The position numbers and the translations under genes are program-made. Positions 52,747 through 60,757 of a DNA stretch of 64,000 nt are shown one piece after another. Under the pieces are notes generated by a model. That model saw nothing but the letters and a program-made list of their open reading frames with translations, was not told the DNA's origin and did not search any database. The stretch is from Hungatella sp. UBA4396. GTDB lineage: Bacteria > Bacillota > Clostridia > Lachnospirales > Lachnospiraceae. Position 1 is the stretch's first letter, and each line of letters starts with the position of its first letter. The stretch spans positions 87,820-151,819 of the forward strand of contig DGRE01000024.1 in assembly GCA_002389905.1 (NCBI GenBank). Reading direction: 5' to 3'.

Positions 52747-54258
52747 TCATTTACCTCCTGTGGAATAGTAAAGCAATTCTTTTTCGTTGGTATCCGCCGC
52801 CTTCAGCTCTTTGATGATCTCTCCGTCATACATCACGTAAACGCGGTCACAGATACTTAATATTTCCTGGAATTCGCAGGTAGCATAAATGATACCTTTT
52901 CCTTTGGCTGCCAGTCCCTCGATCAGTTCATACATATCCTGCTTGGCCCCCACATCAATCCCCTTGGTAGGCTCATCGAAAATATAGACCTCCAAATCCT
53001 TGTTCAGCCACTTTCCGACCACCACCTTCTGCTGGTTTCCGCCGGACAGCAGGGCAACGATCCGGTTTTCTGACGGAGTCTTGATTCCAAGGTCCCGTAT
53101 CATGGTTCTGGCATCCTCTTTTTCCCGCTTTCTGTTTACGATCGAAAAACGGCTGGTATACTTTTCCATGGCTGCAACGGAAATGTTGGACACAACCGGG
53201 TCCGTAATCAGAACACCTTCTTTTCTCCGTTCCTCAGGAACCAGAGCCAGCCCGTTTTTCACCGCCTGGGTGGGCCCTTTTGCCCTGATCACTTTCCCAT
53301 TCAGTTTCATGGTACCGCCTGCATGCTGGTAAGCCGAAAACAAGGTTTTGCAAAGCTCTGTCTTTCCTGCACCCACCAGTCCTGCCACACCGATGATTTC
53401 TCCTTTACAGACGGTCATGGTGATATTTTTTACTTTCCCTTCCTTTTCCGTAAGGTTCTCTATTTCAAGCAGCGGCCCGCCAATCTCACATCTCTTCCTT
53501 ATGTAATTGTCCTCATAGCTGCGGCCCAACATATATTCTACAAGAGTATTCACTTCCAGTTCTCTGGAGAGGGGCAGATTGGTCACCAGCTTGCCGTCCC
53601 TCATAATGGTAATGGTTTCACAGATTTCATATAGTTCGCTTAAACGGTGGGAAATAAACACCACTCCCACATTTTCTTTTGCCAGCTCCCGCACCACCCG
53701 GAACAATTCCAGCGTCTCGGAATTGGAAAGAGGGGCCGTCGGCTCATCCAAAATCAGGAACCTGCACTTTTCCGCCACACATCTGGCAATAAGAACCATC
53801 TGCTTCTGTGCAAGAGTCAGTCCTGATACCTGTTTGTTCACATCCACATCTACGTTTAACTTCTTTAATACCGTTTCTGCTGCCTGTCTGATCTCTTTCC
53901 AGTGTACGATCTGTTTGCGCCCCATCTTATTGACCAGGGTGTTGAACATGACGTTCTCAGCCACAGACAGATAGGGGATCAGCGCGGTGTCGACCTCCTG
54001 AAATACGATTTCTATTCCGAGATTTTTTGCGTCTTTGGGGCACCGGATTTCCACCGGTTCCCCTCCAACGTAAATTTGTCCTGTATAATGCGTATTGACG
54101 CCGGCAAGCACTTTCATCAGGGTAGACTTACCGGCGCCGTTGGCACCCACCAGCGCATGAATCGTACCACTTGTCAGACTAAAATCAACTCCATCGAGGG
54201 CCTTAACCCCGGGGAATTCGATGGATATATCTTTCATTTCAAGTTTCACTTCATTCAT
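52747..54258 (-). CDS. Ribose-type ABC transporter ATP-binding protein (RbsA family)
   Basis: 503 residues with two ABC domains. Domain 1 has Walker A GANGAGKST and FLILDEPTAPL; domain 2 has a near-canonical P-loop (GLVGAGKTE), LLSGGNQQK and YIFDEPTKGID. The signature of domain 1 is degenerate (SGLTLAQKQ), normal for this family. GGAAAAG precedes the ATG. It powers the importer with the permease and the lipoprotein encoded at 54302. Confidence 0.93.
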   Translation of the reverse strand: MNEVKLEMKDISIEFPGVKALDGVDFSLTSGTIHALVGANGAGKSTLMKVLAGVNTHYTGQIYVGGEPVEIRCPKDAKNLGIEIVFQEVDTALIPYLSVAENVMFNTLVNKMGRKQIVHWKEIRQAAETVLKKLNVDVDVNKQVSGLTLAQKQMVLIARCVAEKCRFLILDEPTAPLSNSETLELFRVVRELAKENVGVVFISHRLSELYEICETITIMRDGKLVTNLPLSRELEVNTLVEYMLGRSYEDNYIRKRCEIGGPLLEIENLTEKEGKVKNITMTVCKGEIIGVAGLVGAGKTELCKTLFSAYQHAGGTMKLNGKVIRAKGPTQAVKNGLALVPEERRKEGVLITDPVVSNISVAAMEKYTSRFSIVNRKREKEDARTMIRDLGIKTPSENRIVALLSGGNQQKVVVGKWLNKDLEVYIFDEPTKGIDVGAKQDMYELIEGLAAKGKGIIYATCEFQEILSICDRVYVMYDGEIIKELKAADTNEKELLYYSTGGK

Positions 54259-54301
54259 GGCATCTTTTCCTTACTATGTAATGGACGTGGAGCACTTATA
54301 T

Positions 54302-55471
54302 TTATTCTGTATAAGCTCCCTTGATTGCATCATTGTATAAAGCGTTAGGATCTTCTGCATCGCCCCACCCGTCAATAATGGTTCCCAGATCTCCCATGGT
54401 GGTCTGAGCGGTAAGGTCAGTTGTTAAAATATTGCTGGCATCCAGATCGAAATAATCCGGTGTTTCTTCTCCCATAAATTTCAGGGCAAGGAGGCGGACA
54501 TCCACAATACCGATCAGTTTGGGATCAACAGCTGCGGTGGATTTCCACACATCAGGATTTTTCACCATAAGCTGAATGTCATCGTTGGATACGTCAATGG
54601 TGTACATGGGGATATCGGTCCGTCCTGCGTCATTTAATGCCTGAAGAACGCCCTTTGCCAGCTCATCGTAGCATCCCCAGATGGCATCTACAGAACCTTC
54701 CGGATACTTGGGAAGAATAGCTGCTGTCTTGTTGGTCATATCGCCGCGGGCATTGGCTGAATCAGATGGTGCAATTACTTCCAAAGTCTGGATCTTGCCT
54801 TCTGCTTCCAGCTTGGTATAGATTTCGTTACGTCTGTCAAGAGGAGGGATTCCAGGGCCCATGAAGGTCTTTAACACTTTCATAGGATAGGTTCCGCCTT
54901 TTGCTTCAAATTCTTCCATCATATAGCCAAGAGAAAGCTCGGCCAGTGCCTGGTCATTCTGAGCTGTGGAGGTCACTCCTTCCAGAAGCTCGCCGCTTGC
55001 ATCGCCGCCCTTAAATGGCATGGTATCAAAGGTCACAACCTCCATACCCTTGTCCCTAGCAGGCTTTAACATCTCATAAGAATAGGATAACTGTCCGTGA
55101 GATACGATGATTCCGTCATAGTCCTTTGAAATAACCTGAGCTACAGTCTCCTGGGCCCTTGCGTCATCTCCGTCTGTTACAAAGGTGTCAACAGTCCAAC
55201 CAAACTTTTTCCCTTCAGAAACACAGCCATCCAAAAACTGCTGGGTGTGATCTCCTGCCGCCAGGTTCCGCACAACGGCAATCTTCTTTCCTGCTAAAGA
55301 ACTGGAAATCTGAGCCTCTGCTGCCTTCTCCGCCGCAGTTGTCTGAGCCTCAGTCTTAGGGGCTTCCGTCTTCGCTTCTGTCGTTGCCGGTGCGGCTGTG
55401 CCGCTGCTGCCGCATGCAGTTACCGACAATACCATTGCCGCTGCAAGCACCATTGCTAACTTCTTTTTCAT
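54302..55471 (-). CDS. Ribose-type sugar-binding lipoprotein (RbsB family)
   Basis: A 389-residue lipoprotein with a signal helix, lipobox VTAC (about 17-20), a Thr/Ala/Glu-rich linker, and a type I binding fold (IAVVRNLAAGDHTQQFLDGC, DYDGIIVSHGQ, IWGCYDELAKGVLQAL, YTIDVSNDDIQ). It heads the importer-mtnK-mtnA operon, with AAAGGAGG before the ATG and a strong promoter upstream. Its fold alone does not fix the ligand; the kinase and isomerase suggest a 5-modified ribose. Confidence 0.9.
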   Translation of the reverse strand: MKKKLAMVLAAAMVLSVTACGSSGTAAPATTEAKTEAPKTEAQTTAAEKAAEAQISSSLAGKKIAVVRNLAAGDHTQQFLDGCVSEGKKFGWTVDTFVTDGDDARAQETVAQVISKDYDGIIVSHGQLSYSYEMLKPARDKGMEVVTFDTMPFKGGDASGELLEGVTSTAQNDQALAELSLGYMMEEFEAKGGTYPMKVLKTFMGPGIPPLDRRNEIYTKLEAEGKIQTLEVIAPSDSANARGDMTNKTAAILPKYPEGSVDAIWGCYDELAKGVLQALNDAGRTDIPMYTIDVSNDDIQLMVKNPDVWKSTAAVDPKLIGIVDVRLLALKFMGEETPDYFDLDASNILTTDLTAQTTMGDLGTIIDGWGDAEDPNALYNDAIKGAYTE

Positions 55472-55543
55472 AAAGTAAACCTCCTTTAAAATATAAAATA
55501 TAGTTTTCTATTCCGGACACACGTTCCTGTCCTTCCTGTAAAA

Positions 55544-55572
55544 ATTGTAGCATATTGTACCCGTTTTTTCAA
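55544..55572 (-). promoter_or_regulatory. Sigma-A promoter of the importer-mtnKA operon
   Basis: On the minus strand TTGAAA (55567-55572), exactly 17 bp, and TACAAT (55544-55549), about 70 bp upstream of the lipoprotein start. Confidence 0.65.
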
Positions 55573-55602
55573 TATTTTTATTTGATTTTATTTATTTATT
55601 TT

Positions 55603-55649
55603 GTTTTATATTGTATTCAGTTGTTATTTATGTTGTTTTATATCGTATT
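55603..55649. promoter_or_regulatory. Operator-like repeats upstream of the importer-mtnKA promoter
   Basis: GTTTTATATTGTATT (55603-55617) and GTTTTATATCGTATT (55635-55649) are direct repeats 32 bp apart, about three helical turns. The first nearly matches 48400-48414 in the BMC control region, and the overlapping 15-mer at 55627-55641 is identical to 48287-48301. They are probable sites of the DeoR-type regulator. Confidence 0.5.
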
Positions 55650-55788
55650 TGTGATGTTGTTTTCTATATTATATATACTCTTCCACTTCTTTCCATCCGA
55701 AACAGTATCAAATAAACAAGAAATATTTACAATCAAATTTATTCATGTATTATTTATGTTTAAAGTAATACCATAAATACAAGAAAGA

Positions 55789-55911
55789 ATCCCGCTTGTG
55801 GGGTTCTCCGCCTGCGGCGGGTCGCCTCAGCGACATCCAACCCTACCGCCGCAGTGCGATCCTGCCGGAGGGTTTTTATCGTATAGGACGAACTTTCCTA
55901 TACGATAAAAA
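55789..55911. other. GC-rich islet with hairpins ending in a 16-bp perfect palindrome
   Basis: Within the 532-bp gap upstream of the importer operon, 55789-55872 is abruptly GC-rich with several short hairpins (for example CGCC-TCA-GGCGA-like pairs). It ends in a perfect 16-bp inverted repeat (55873-55888 with 55896-55911, loop 7 nt) flanked by T/A tracts. The palindrome is a good bidirectional terminator. The composition jump marks the left side of the accessory patch that continues to about 59.8 kb. I see no gene in 55650-56003. Confidence 0.6.
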
Positions 55912-56003
55912 AATAACCGCCATTACTGGCGGCATAAATTATAGAATTATTTTTCAACTATCAAATCATTGAGCAGGTTTGTTTTTTCGTCTTACTCCAT
56001 GTA

Positions 56004-56936
56004 TTAACTTTCGTATATGGCAGCTATATCATGTATTCTGCGCTTCATTTCTGTGCGGATATGTAACGGCTCTAAACACTCACATTTATTTCCAAAACTG
56101 AAAAGAATATTGTAGTGATATTCGTTCTCTATGAAAGGAAAACTAACAATGTAATGCTCATCACCGTCTGACGAAAAGTGTTCATATGTGCAATAATCAA
56201 GTACCCTGTCCATGATAGATTTATGAATACGAATTTTTATTTTGATTTGCATGGTTGCCAAAATATCAGTAAAATCTAACTGCGGTTTTTGATAATCTCG
56301 TGGCGTAAAAAATTCCTCTTGTATTTGCAGATTTGATGTACGGGATAGTTTAAATAAGCGAAAATCATTTCTTTTATGGCAATACCCTTGCCAATACCAA
56401 TGACTGCTTTTCAGCACAAGCTGATACGGCTCGGCTGTTCGTGCGGTTTTATTTCCGTAACGGTCTGCATATTCAAAGGTCAGCAGCTTGCTTTCCTGTA
56501 AAGCTGTTTTGATAATTTCTAAATATGGCTGCATGTTCCTGTTGCCCATCCACGGACTTAAATCTATATATATTTGATTTGCTTTTAATTCAATGTCTTT
56601 CGCTCTGTCGGCGGGGATAAAGCTCTTGACTTTCGCAAGGGCATTTACCAGTTCATCACCTCGTATCATGTTGGAAAGACTGGAAAGTCCCATCAAGATA
56701 GAGGATAGGTCTGCAGTCGAAAAAACCTTTCTATCAATCTTGTATTTCTCCATGATTTCAAAGCCGCCCCCCACTCCCGATGTAGAGCGAACAGGAATAC
56801 CCGCCATGTTGATCGTGTCTATGTCGCGGTAAATTGTGCGGGGTGAAACTTCAAACATATCTGCTAACTCCTGTGCGCCTACACGCTTTTTATCAAGGAG
56901 TATCATAATAATACTAACAAGCCTGTCAACTTTCAT
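56004..56936 (-). CDS. WYL-domain transcriptional regulator (YafY-type)
   Basis: The start is at 56936 (MKVDRLVSIIMILL); 310 residues. An N-terminal HTH_11 domain (KKRVGAQELADMFEVSPRTI) and a wing (GGGFEIM) are followed by a WYL domain (about 140-215: LLTFEYADRYGNKT, YWQGYCHKRNDFRLFKLSR) and a C-terminal WCX extension. WYL regulators sense small ligands or nucleic acids. It diverges from an isochorismatase-like gene and probably controls it. Codon use is markedly more AT-rich than in the surrounding operons, consistent with transfer. Confidence 0.9.
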   Translation of the reverse strand: MKVDRLVSIIMILLDKKRVGAQELADMFEVSPRTIYRDIDTINMAGIPVRSTSGVGGGFEIMEKYKIDRKVFSTADLSSILMGLSSLSNMIRGDELVNALAKVKSFIPADRAKDIELKANQIYIDLSPWMGNRNMQPYLEIIKTALQESKLLTFEYADRYGNKTARTAEPYQLVLKSSHWYWQGYCHKRNDFRLFKLSRTSNLQIQEEFFTPRDYQKPQLDFTDILATMQIKIKIRIHKSIMDRVLDYCTYEHFSSDGDEHYIVSFPFIENEYHYNILFSFGNKCECLEPLHIRTEMKRRIHDIAAIYES

Positions 56937-56982
56937 CTGATATCCGCCTTCCAAAATTTCTTGTTGTCATTATAGATTGTTG

Positions 56983-57014
56983 CCATACTATTGTCAATAA
57001 TTGCAAGGTATAAT
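56983..57014 (+). promoter_or_regulatory. Divergent promoter/operator between the WYL and hydrolase genes
   Basis: TATAAT (57009-57014) lies 43 bp upstream of the hydrolase ATG. Just upstream, overlapping TTGCC/ATTGTCAAT/TTGCAA elements form a loose dyad suited to regulator binding. The -35 is poor, as expected for a controlled promoter. Confidence 0.4.
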
Positions 57015-57056
57015 AGAAAAGCAAACAAATCAATCTACCTATCAGGAGGAAACACC

Positions 57057-57554
57057 ATGCAGAAAAAAGCCTTAGTAATAATCGATATTCAAAATGACAT
57101 AACAAAAAATTATAAGGATGTTATTGGCAATATCAATAAAGCTATTGATTGGGCAGTCAATAATGATATTCATGTTATTTATATAAGGCATGAAAATCTA
57201 TCAGCCGGTACGAGGACTTTTAAAACCAATACATATGGGTCGGAATTAGCTTCAGACTTAAAAATAGTATCAAAAAATGTTTTTACAAAATACAAGGGAA
57301 ATGCATTAAGCTGTGAAGATTTTACAGACTTTATTAGTAAAAAAGAAATATGTGATTTCTACATAGCAGGAGCAGATGCTGTTGCTTGTGTTAAATCAAC
57401 CTGTTACAACTTACGCAAAGCAAATTATGGCGTTAATGTCCTATCAGATTGCGTTACCAGTTATGATAAAAGAAAAATTGATGAAATGCTGCGTTATTAT
57501 GAAAGTAAAGGTAGAAAGATAGAGGGTGTAAATAATTCTGTGTCTTTGAAATAA
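57057..57554 (+). CDS. Isochorismatase-like cysteine hydrolase
   Basis: The ATG at 57057 (MQKKALVIIDIQND) has AGGAGG upstream; 165 residues. The Asp-Lys-Cys catalytic set fits the family: D10 in VIIDIQND, K78 in FTKYKG, and C111 in ADAVACVKST. Members hydrolyse isochorismate, nicotinamide, carbamoyl groups or related amides; the substrate here cannot be told. It is AT-rich and adjacent to its probable WYL regulator, suggesting a small transferred stress or detoxification module. Confidence 0.88.
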   Translation: MQKKALVIIDIQNDITKNYKDVIGNINKAIDWAVNNDIHVIYIRHENLSAGTRTFKTNTYGSELASDLKIVSKNVFTKYKGNALSCEDFTDFISKKEICDFYIAGADAVACVKSTCYNLRKANYGVNVLSDCVTSYDKRKIDEMLRYYESKGRKIEGVNNSVSLK

Positions 57555-57697
57555 TGAAACTCTATTGATTTGAATTAGATATGTATGATTTTCTGTCGAA
57601 GCATGAAATTTTATGATGTCGAATTCTTTTCTTATTCAAAGTATTTCCCGTTTTCAGGAGGCTATGCATTTTTTTCTATTTATATCCATGATAAACA

Positions 57698-57784
57698 GGC
57701 ATTAGTGGTTTTTCAGACCGTGGGCTCTGCCCACACCCGACCTCCTGAATAAGGTTGGGTATTTCTGGAAATACTACTAATGCC
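57698..57784. repeat. 87-bp three-way-junction palindrome beside the IS element
   Basis: An imperfect 20-bp outer inverted repeat (57698-57717 with 57764-57784, GGCATTAGT...ACTAATGCC) encloses two further hairpins: GTGGGC-TCT-GCCCAC and ACCCGACCT...AGGTTGGGT. The nested layout resembles a cloverleaf or a small non-autonomous element. It ends two bases before the IS256 target duplication. The rest of 57555-57697 shows no gene. Confidence 0.65.
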
Positions 57785-57794
57785 AAAAGAATAA

Positions 57795-59148
57795 GGTGGC
57801 CGGGAGTTTAGTTTGCGCTGTTCCCGGCCATTTTTTGTTTACAGATAACGGCTCAGCCGTTCCCCATACAGAACAATCAGTTGATTGAGTACCTGATCCC
57901 AGCCCCGATATCTCTGGGTCCATTTCTTTATAACATTCCCGCTTGCCAGGTACAGCATCTTTTCCAGGGAGCTATCACTGGGAAACACGCTCTTTGTTTT
58001 TGTTACCTTCCGGTACTGGCGGTTCAATCCTTCAATGATGTTCGTCGTATACATAATCCGTCTGATTTCTCCGGAAAACTGAAAAAAAGAACTCACGTCC
58101 TGCCAGTTGTTCTCCCAGTTACTGACCGCATAAGGATACTTCTTTCCCCACTTTTCCTTTATTCCCTCCAGTTCTGACAACGCAGCCGCCTCATTTGGGG
58201 CATTGTAGACAGCCTTGAAATCAGATGAAAACTTCTTTAAGTCATTGTAATTGATATATTTAAATGAATTCCGGAGCATATGGATAACACAGCGCTGGAT
58301 TTCTGCTTTTGGGTAGACTGCCTGGATTGCATCCTTAAAACCAGCAAGCCCATCAACACAGAAAAACAGGACATCCTCTACCCCACGGTTTTTTAAGTCA
58401 TTGAGCATTCCAAGCCAGAATTTAGAGGTTTCATTTGCTCCTACTGTAATGCTTAAGATATCTTTATAACCGTCAAGTGTGACACCCAGAACAATATAGG
58501 CCGCCCTGCTTAAGATACGGCCATCTTCACGGACTTTATAGTGAATACAGTCCATAAAGACAAATGGATAGGAAGGGTTTAACGGACGAGATTGCCACTC
58601 TTTAATTTCTGGAAGGATACGGTCTGTGATCTTACTGACCATTTCAGCAGACATTTCAATCCCATAGAGATCCTGTAATTGGTCACGGATATCCCTTGTA
58701 CTCATGCCTCTGGCGTAGAGGGAAATGACTTTATCTTCAATTCCGGAGATATCCCGCTGATATTTGGGAACCAGCTTGGGCTCAAACTCCCCATTGCGGT
58801 CACGGGGAACATCAAGCTGGAACTGACCATACTGGCTCTTTACAGATTTTGTGGAATGCCCATTCCTCTTGTTATCCGTGTTTAAATCTGCTTTTTGATT
58901 TTTTTCGTAACCAAGGGTGGCATCCAGTTCTGCTTCCATGAGTTCCTGCAGAATGTCCTTAAAACTTTCTTTCATCAGGGAATAGACATCTGCCACGCTG
59001 TTGATGTCATTCTGGGAAATAATCTGTCGTATTTGTTCCTTTGCAATAGCCATAAAAATACTCCTTTTCGATAAGAATTGTCATATCGTAATTCTTGCCA
59101 AAAAGGAGCCATTTTTTACCAGAGACACAAACTAGATTACACTACCGT
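57795..59148 (-). mobile_element. IS256-family insertion sequence, complete (1,354 bp)
   Basis: The element is bounded by an 8-bp target duplication, AAGAATAA, at 57787-57794 and 59149-59156. The ends are imperfect inverted repeats sharing TAGTTTG at the same distance (14 bp) from each end. One transposase gene fills it. A GGCCGGGA/TCCCGGCC hairpin with a T-tract near the left end can block transcription entering from the left. Intact duplications suggest a recent insertion. Confidence 0.85.
57839..59053 (-). CDS. IS256-family transposase
   Basis: A 404-residue mutator-type transposase. An N-terminal helical DNA-binding region is followed by the RNase H-like core with D168 (FMDCIHYK), D234 (FCVDGLAGF) and E341 (TNIIEGLNR) as the DDE triad. 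The segment C255-H258 (RCVIHMLRN) is the family C/H motif. Length and motifs are complete, so it should be active. ATG at 59053. Confidence 0.95.
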   Translation of the reverse strand: MAIAKEQIRQIISQNDINSVADVYSLMKESFKDILQELMEAELDATLGYEKNQKADLNTDNKRNGHSTKSVKSQYGQFQLDVPRDRNGEFEPKLVPKYQRDISGIEDKVISLYARGMSTRDIRDQLQDLYGIEMSAEMVSKITDRILPEIKEWQSRPLNPSYPFVFMDCIHYKVREDGRILSRAAYIVLGVTLDGYKDILSITVGANETSKFWLGMLNDLKNRGVEDVLFFCVDGLAGFKDAIQAVYPKAEIQRCVIHMLRNSFKYINYNDLKKFSSDFKAVYNAPNEAAALSELEGIKEKWGKKYPYAVSNWENNWQDVSSFFQFSGEIRRIMYTTNIIEGLNRQYRKVTKTKSVFPSDSSLEKMLYLASGNVIKKWTQRYRGWDQVLNQLIVLYGERLSRYL

Positions 59149-59178
59149 AAGAATAATTTGTTTGAATGACCTGTTAAT

Positions 59179-59289
59179 TTAAGCTCTTTCCATATTAACC
59201 GCAAGCGCGGCAGGCGTTTTTTCGCCAGCCGCAATTTGCTCGTTTATCGTTCTGTTTATAGAGCTTTGCGGTGTTCTATAAAGCAAAAT
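59179..59289 (-). pseudogene. Short remnant of a transferred gene (C-terminal tail only)
   Basis: An open stretch of 36 codons ends at TAA 59181-59179 and reads LLYRTPQSSINRTINEQIAA...ALAVNMERA. It is preceded in frame by a stop and has no start of its own. Its composition resembles conjugative-element accessory proteins, but I cannot name the family. It is consistent with the flank of an older mobile element. Nothing else is seen in 59157-59323. Confidence 0.3.
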
Positions 59290-59323
59290 CTATTGTCGAG
59301 ATTGGTAGGTTATTCTACTATTT

Positions 59324-59776
59324 TTATTCAGAAAATTTTTGTGCACCTAACACAAATAAATCATGTCTTTTTTGAATGATTATATCATCCTCTTCATGCC
59401 AGACCTGAAAAATACAGTCATGATGCTCAAGCATCAGCCGGCATAATTCATCAGCACTATAGTTGCTCTCTATACAAAGATTCAATTTCTCGATTAAACG
59501 TTTATCCAACATTTGATTATAGTCATGCTTATACTCATAGTTGGGTTTATAAACTTTATCAATGCACATTTGATTTTGGTACATTCGGCATGGATGGCAA
59601 ATATCATCAGCTTCAATTGTTAATTGTAATTGAATTTGATGGTTTTTAATAATTTCATTAGCAACCTTATAAAAATCATGCCCCATGCCCTCATCAGGGA
59701 CAAAAACTTCCACTCCTGAACCATATAATTTTATAATATCCATAAAATGATGTGGTTTAATCATTATCTCCGTCAT
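59324..59776 (-). CDS. DUF1284 domain protein
   Basis: The ATG at 59776 (MTEIMIKPHHFMDIIK) has GGAGG 5 bp upstream; 150 residues. The N-terminal KPHHFMDIIKLYGSG pattern and the cysteine set in DDICHPCRMYQNQMC match DUF1284, a family thought to bind metal or an iron-sulfur group. No signal peptide is present. It is AT-rich, like the accessory patch to its left, and is probably monocistronic. Confidence 0.75.
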   Translation of the reverse strand: MTEIMIKPHHFMDIIKLYGSGVEVFVPDEGMGHDFYKVANEIIKNHQIQLQLTIEADDICHPCRMYQNQMCIDKVYKPNYEYKHDYNQMLDKRLIEKLNLCIESNYSADELCRLMLEHHDCIFQVWHEEDDIIIQKRHDLFVLGAQKFSE

Positions 59777-59927
59777 ATTTACCTCCATTCCATGACACGG
59801 CTTCACGCCACAAATATTTTATGAAAACTCATCTTTTTCTAGCTTTATTATATCAGAGAGCACCTTAAAAGTCCCACACATTTTATCGCCGATATATAAT
59901 AAATAACTCCTCCACAAAAAAAGAAAT

Positions 59928-59979
59928 AATACCCTGCAGGCCGGACACAGCAAAAACTGTTCCTGACTGACAGGGTATT
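59928..59979. terminator. Terminator of the amino-sugar operon
   Basis: AATACCCTG (59928-59936) pairs with CAGGGTATT (59971-59979) around a structured loop. On the minus strand it is followed by ATTTCTTTTTTT, so it ends the operon whose last gene stops at 60011. Confidence 0.7.
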
Positions 59980-60010
59980 TTCTCCCATTTTCTTCTTATC
60001 TAAAAAACTC

Positions 60011-60757
60011 CTAATGCATTGACAAATATTCCGCTACATCTTCCACAACGATTGCAGCAGCGGCCTGGATATCAGGATCGGCACTGTGCAGAGTGGCACC
60101 GCCATAATCTTTTATCATGTTCATGTCATTGGCACTGTCACCAATGACCCTTATTTCATCAAATCCGCCCCAGTACCTTGATATCCAGTCCACAGCAGCC
60201 GATTTATCCACGCCCTTTGCCACAATATCTCCGTTCCACACATTTGGATAAGCGGATATGAAAGGAAAACGGTCATTCAGTTGGCTGCACAGCTCCTTAA
60301 TCCAGGTTCTATCCTTCCTGCGCCGGTGAATTTGAACGATCTCCTTAAGACAATGAATCTGGTCTATGGAAATTTGTCCGTCACTGGGTTTTTGGGTGGT
60401 ACTGCCGGAGCCCGAAAGTACATTTACCTTTCCCCTTCGCATGGATACGCCGCTTCCTTCGTCCCCAAGACCATGAAGGAACAAAAGCACCTCCCTGGCC
60501 GTTTGATCGTCTATGGTCCGGCAAAATAGTTCTTTTCCCGCCTCATCCAAAATCAAAGCTCCGTTATTGAGAATAAGAGCATCAGGCTTTAAGGAATATT
60601 TCTCCAGAAGCACCCGGAGAGAAGACTCATTCCGCCCTGTGGCAAAGACAAACCTGTTTCCCGCCGCCTGCCATTCACTGACAGCCTTTAAGTTTTCGGC
60701 ACTGATAGAACTGTCAACATACAGCGTCCTGTCAAAATCACTTACTGCGCATTTCAT
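60011..60757 (-). CDS. HAD superfamily (Cof-type) phosphatase
   Basis: A 248-residue cytosolic phosphatase of subfamily IIB. Motif I is SDFDRTLYVD (D7 nucleophile, D9 acid), motif II ATGRN, and motif IV VIGDSANDMNM (about 203-213), with a C2 cap between. Substrates of such enzymes are usually sugar phosphates. The gene overlaps the end of nagA by 20 bp, so the phosphatase probably serves amino-sugar catabolism or removes excess sugar phosphate. Confidence 0.88.
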   Translation of the reverse strand: MKCAVSDFDRTLYVDSSISAENLKAVSEWQAAGNRFVFATGRNESSLRVLLEKYSLKPDALILNNGALILDEAGKELFCRTIDDQTAREVLLFLHGLGDEGSGVSMRRGKVNVLSGSGSTTQKPSDGQISIDQIHCLKEIVQIHRRRKDRTWIKELCSQLNDRFPFISAYPNVWNGDIVAKGVDKSAAVDWISRYWGGFDEIRVIGDSANDMNMIKDYGGATLHSADPDIQAAAAIVVEDVAEYLSMH

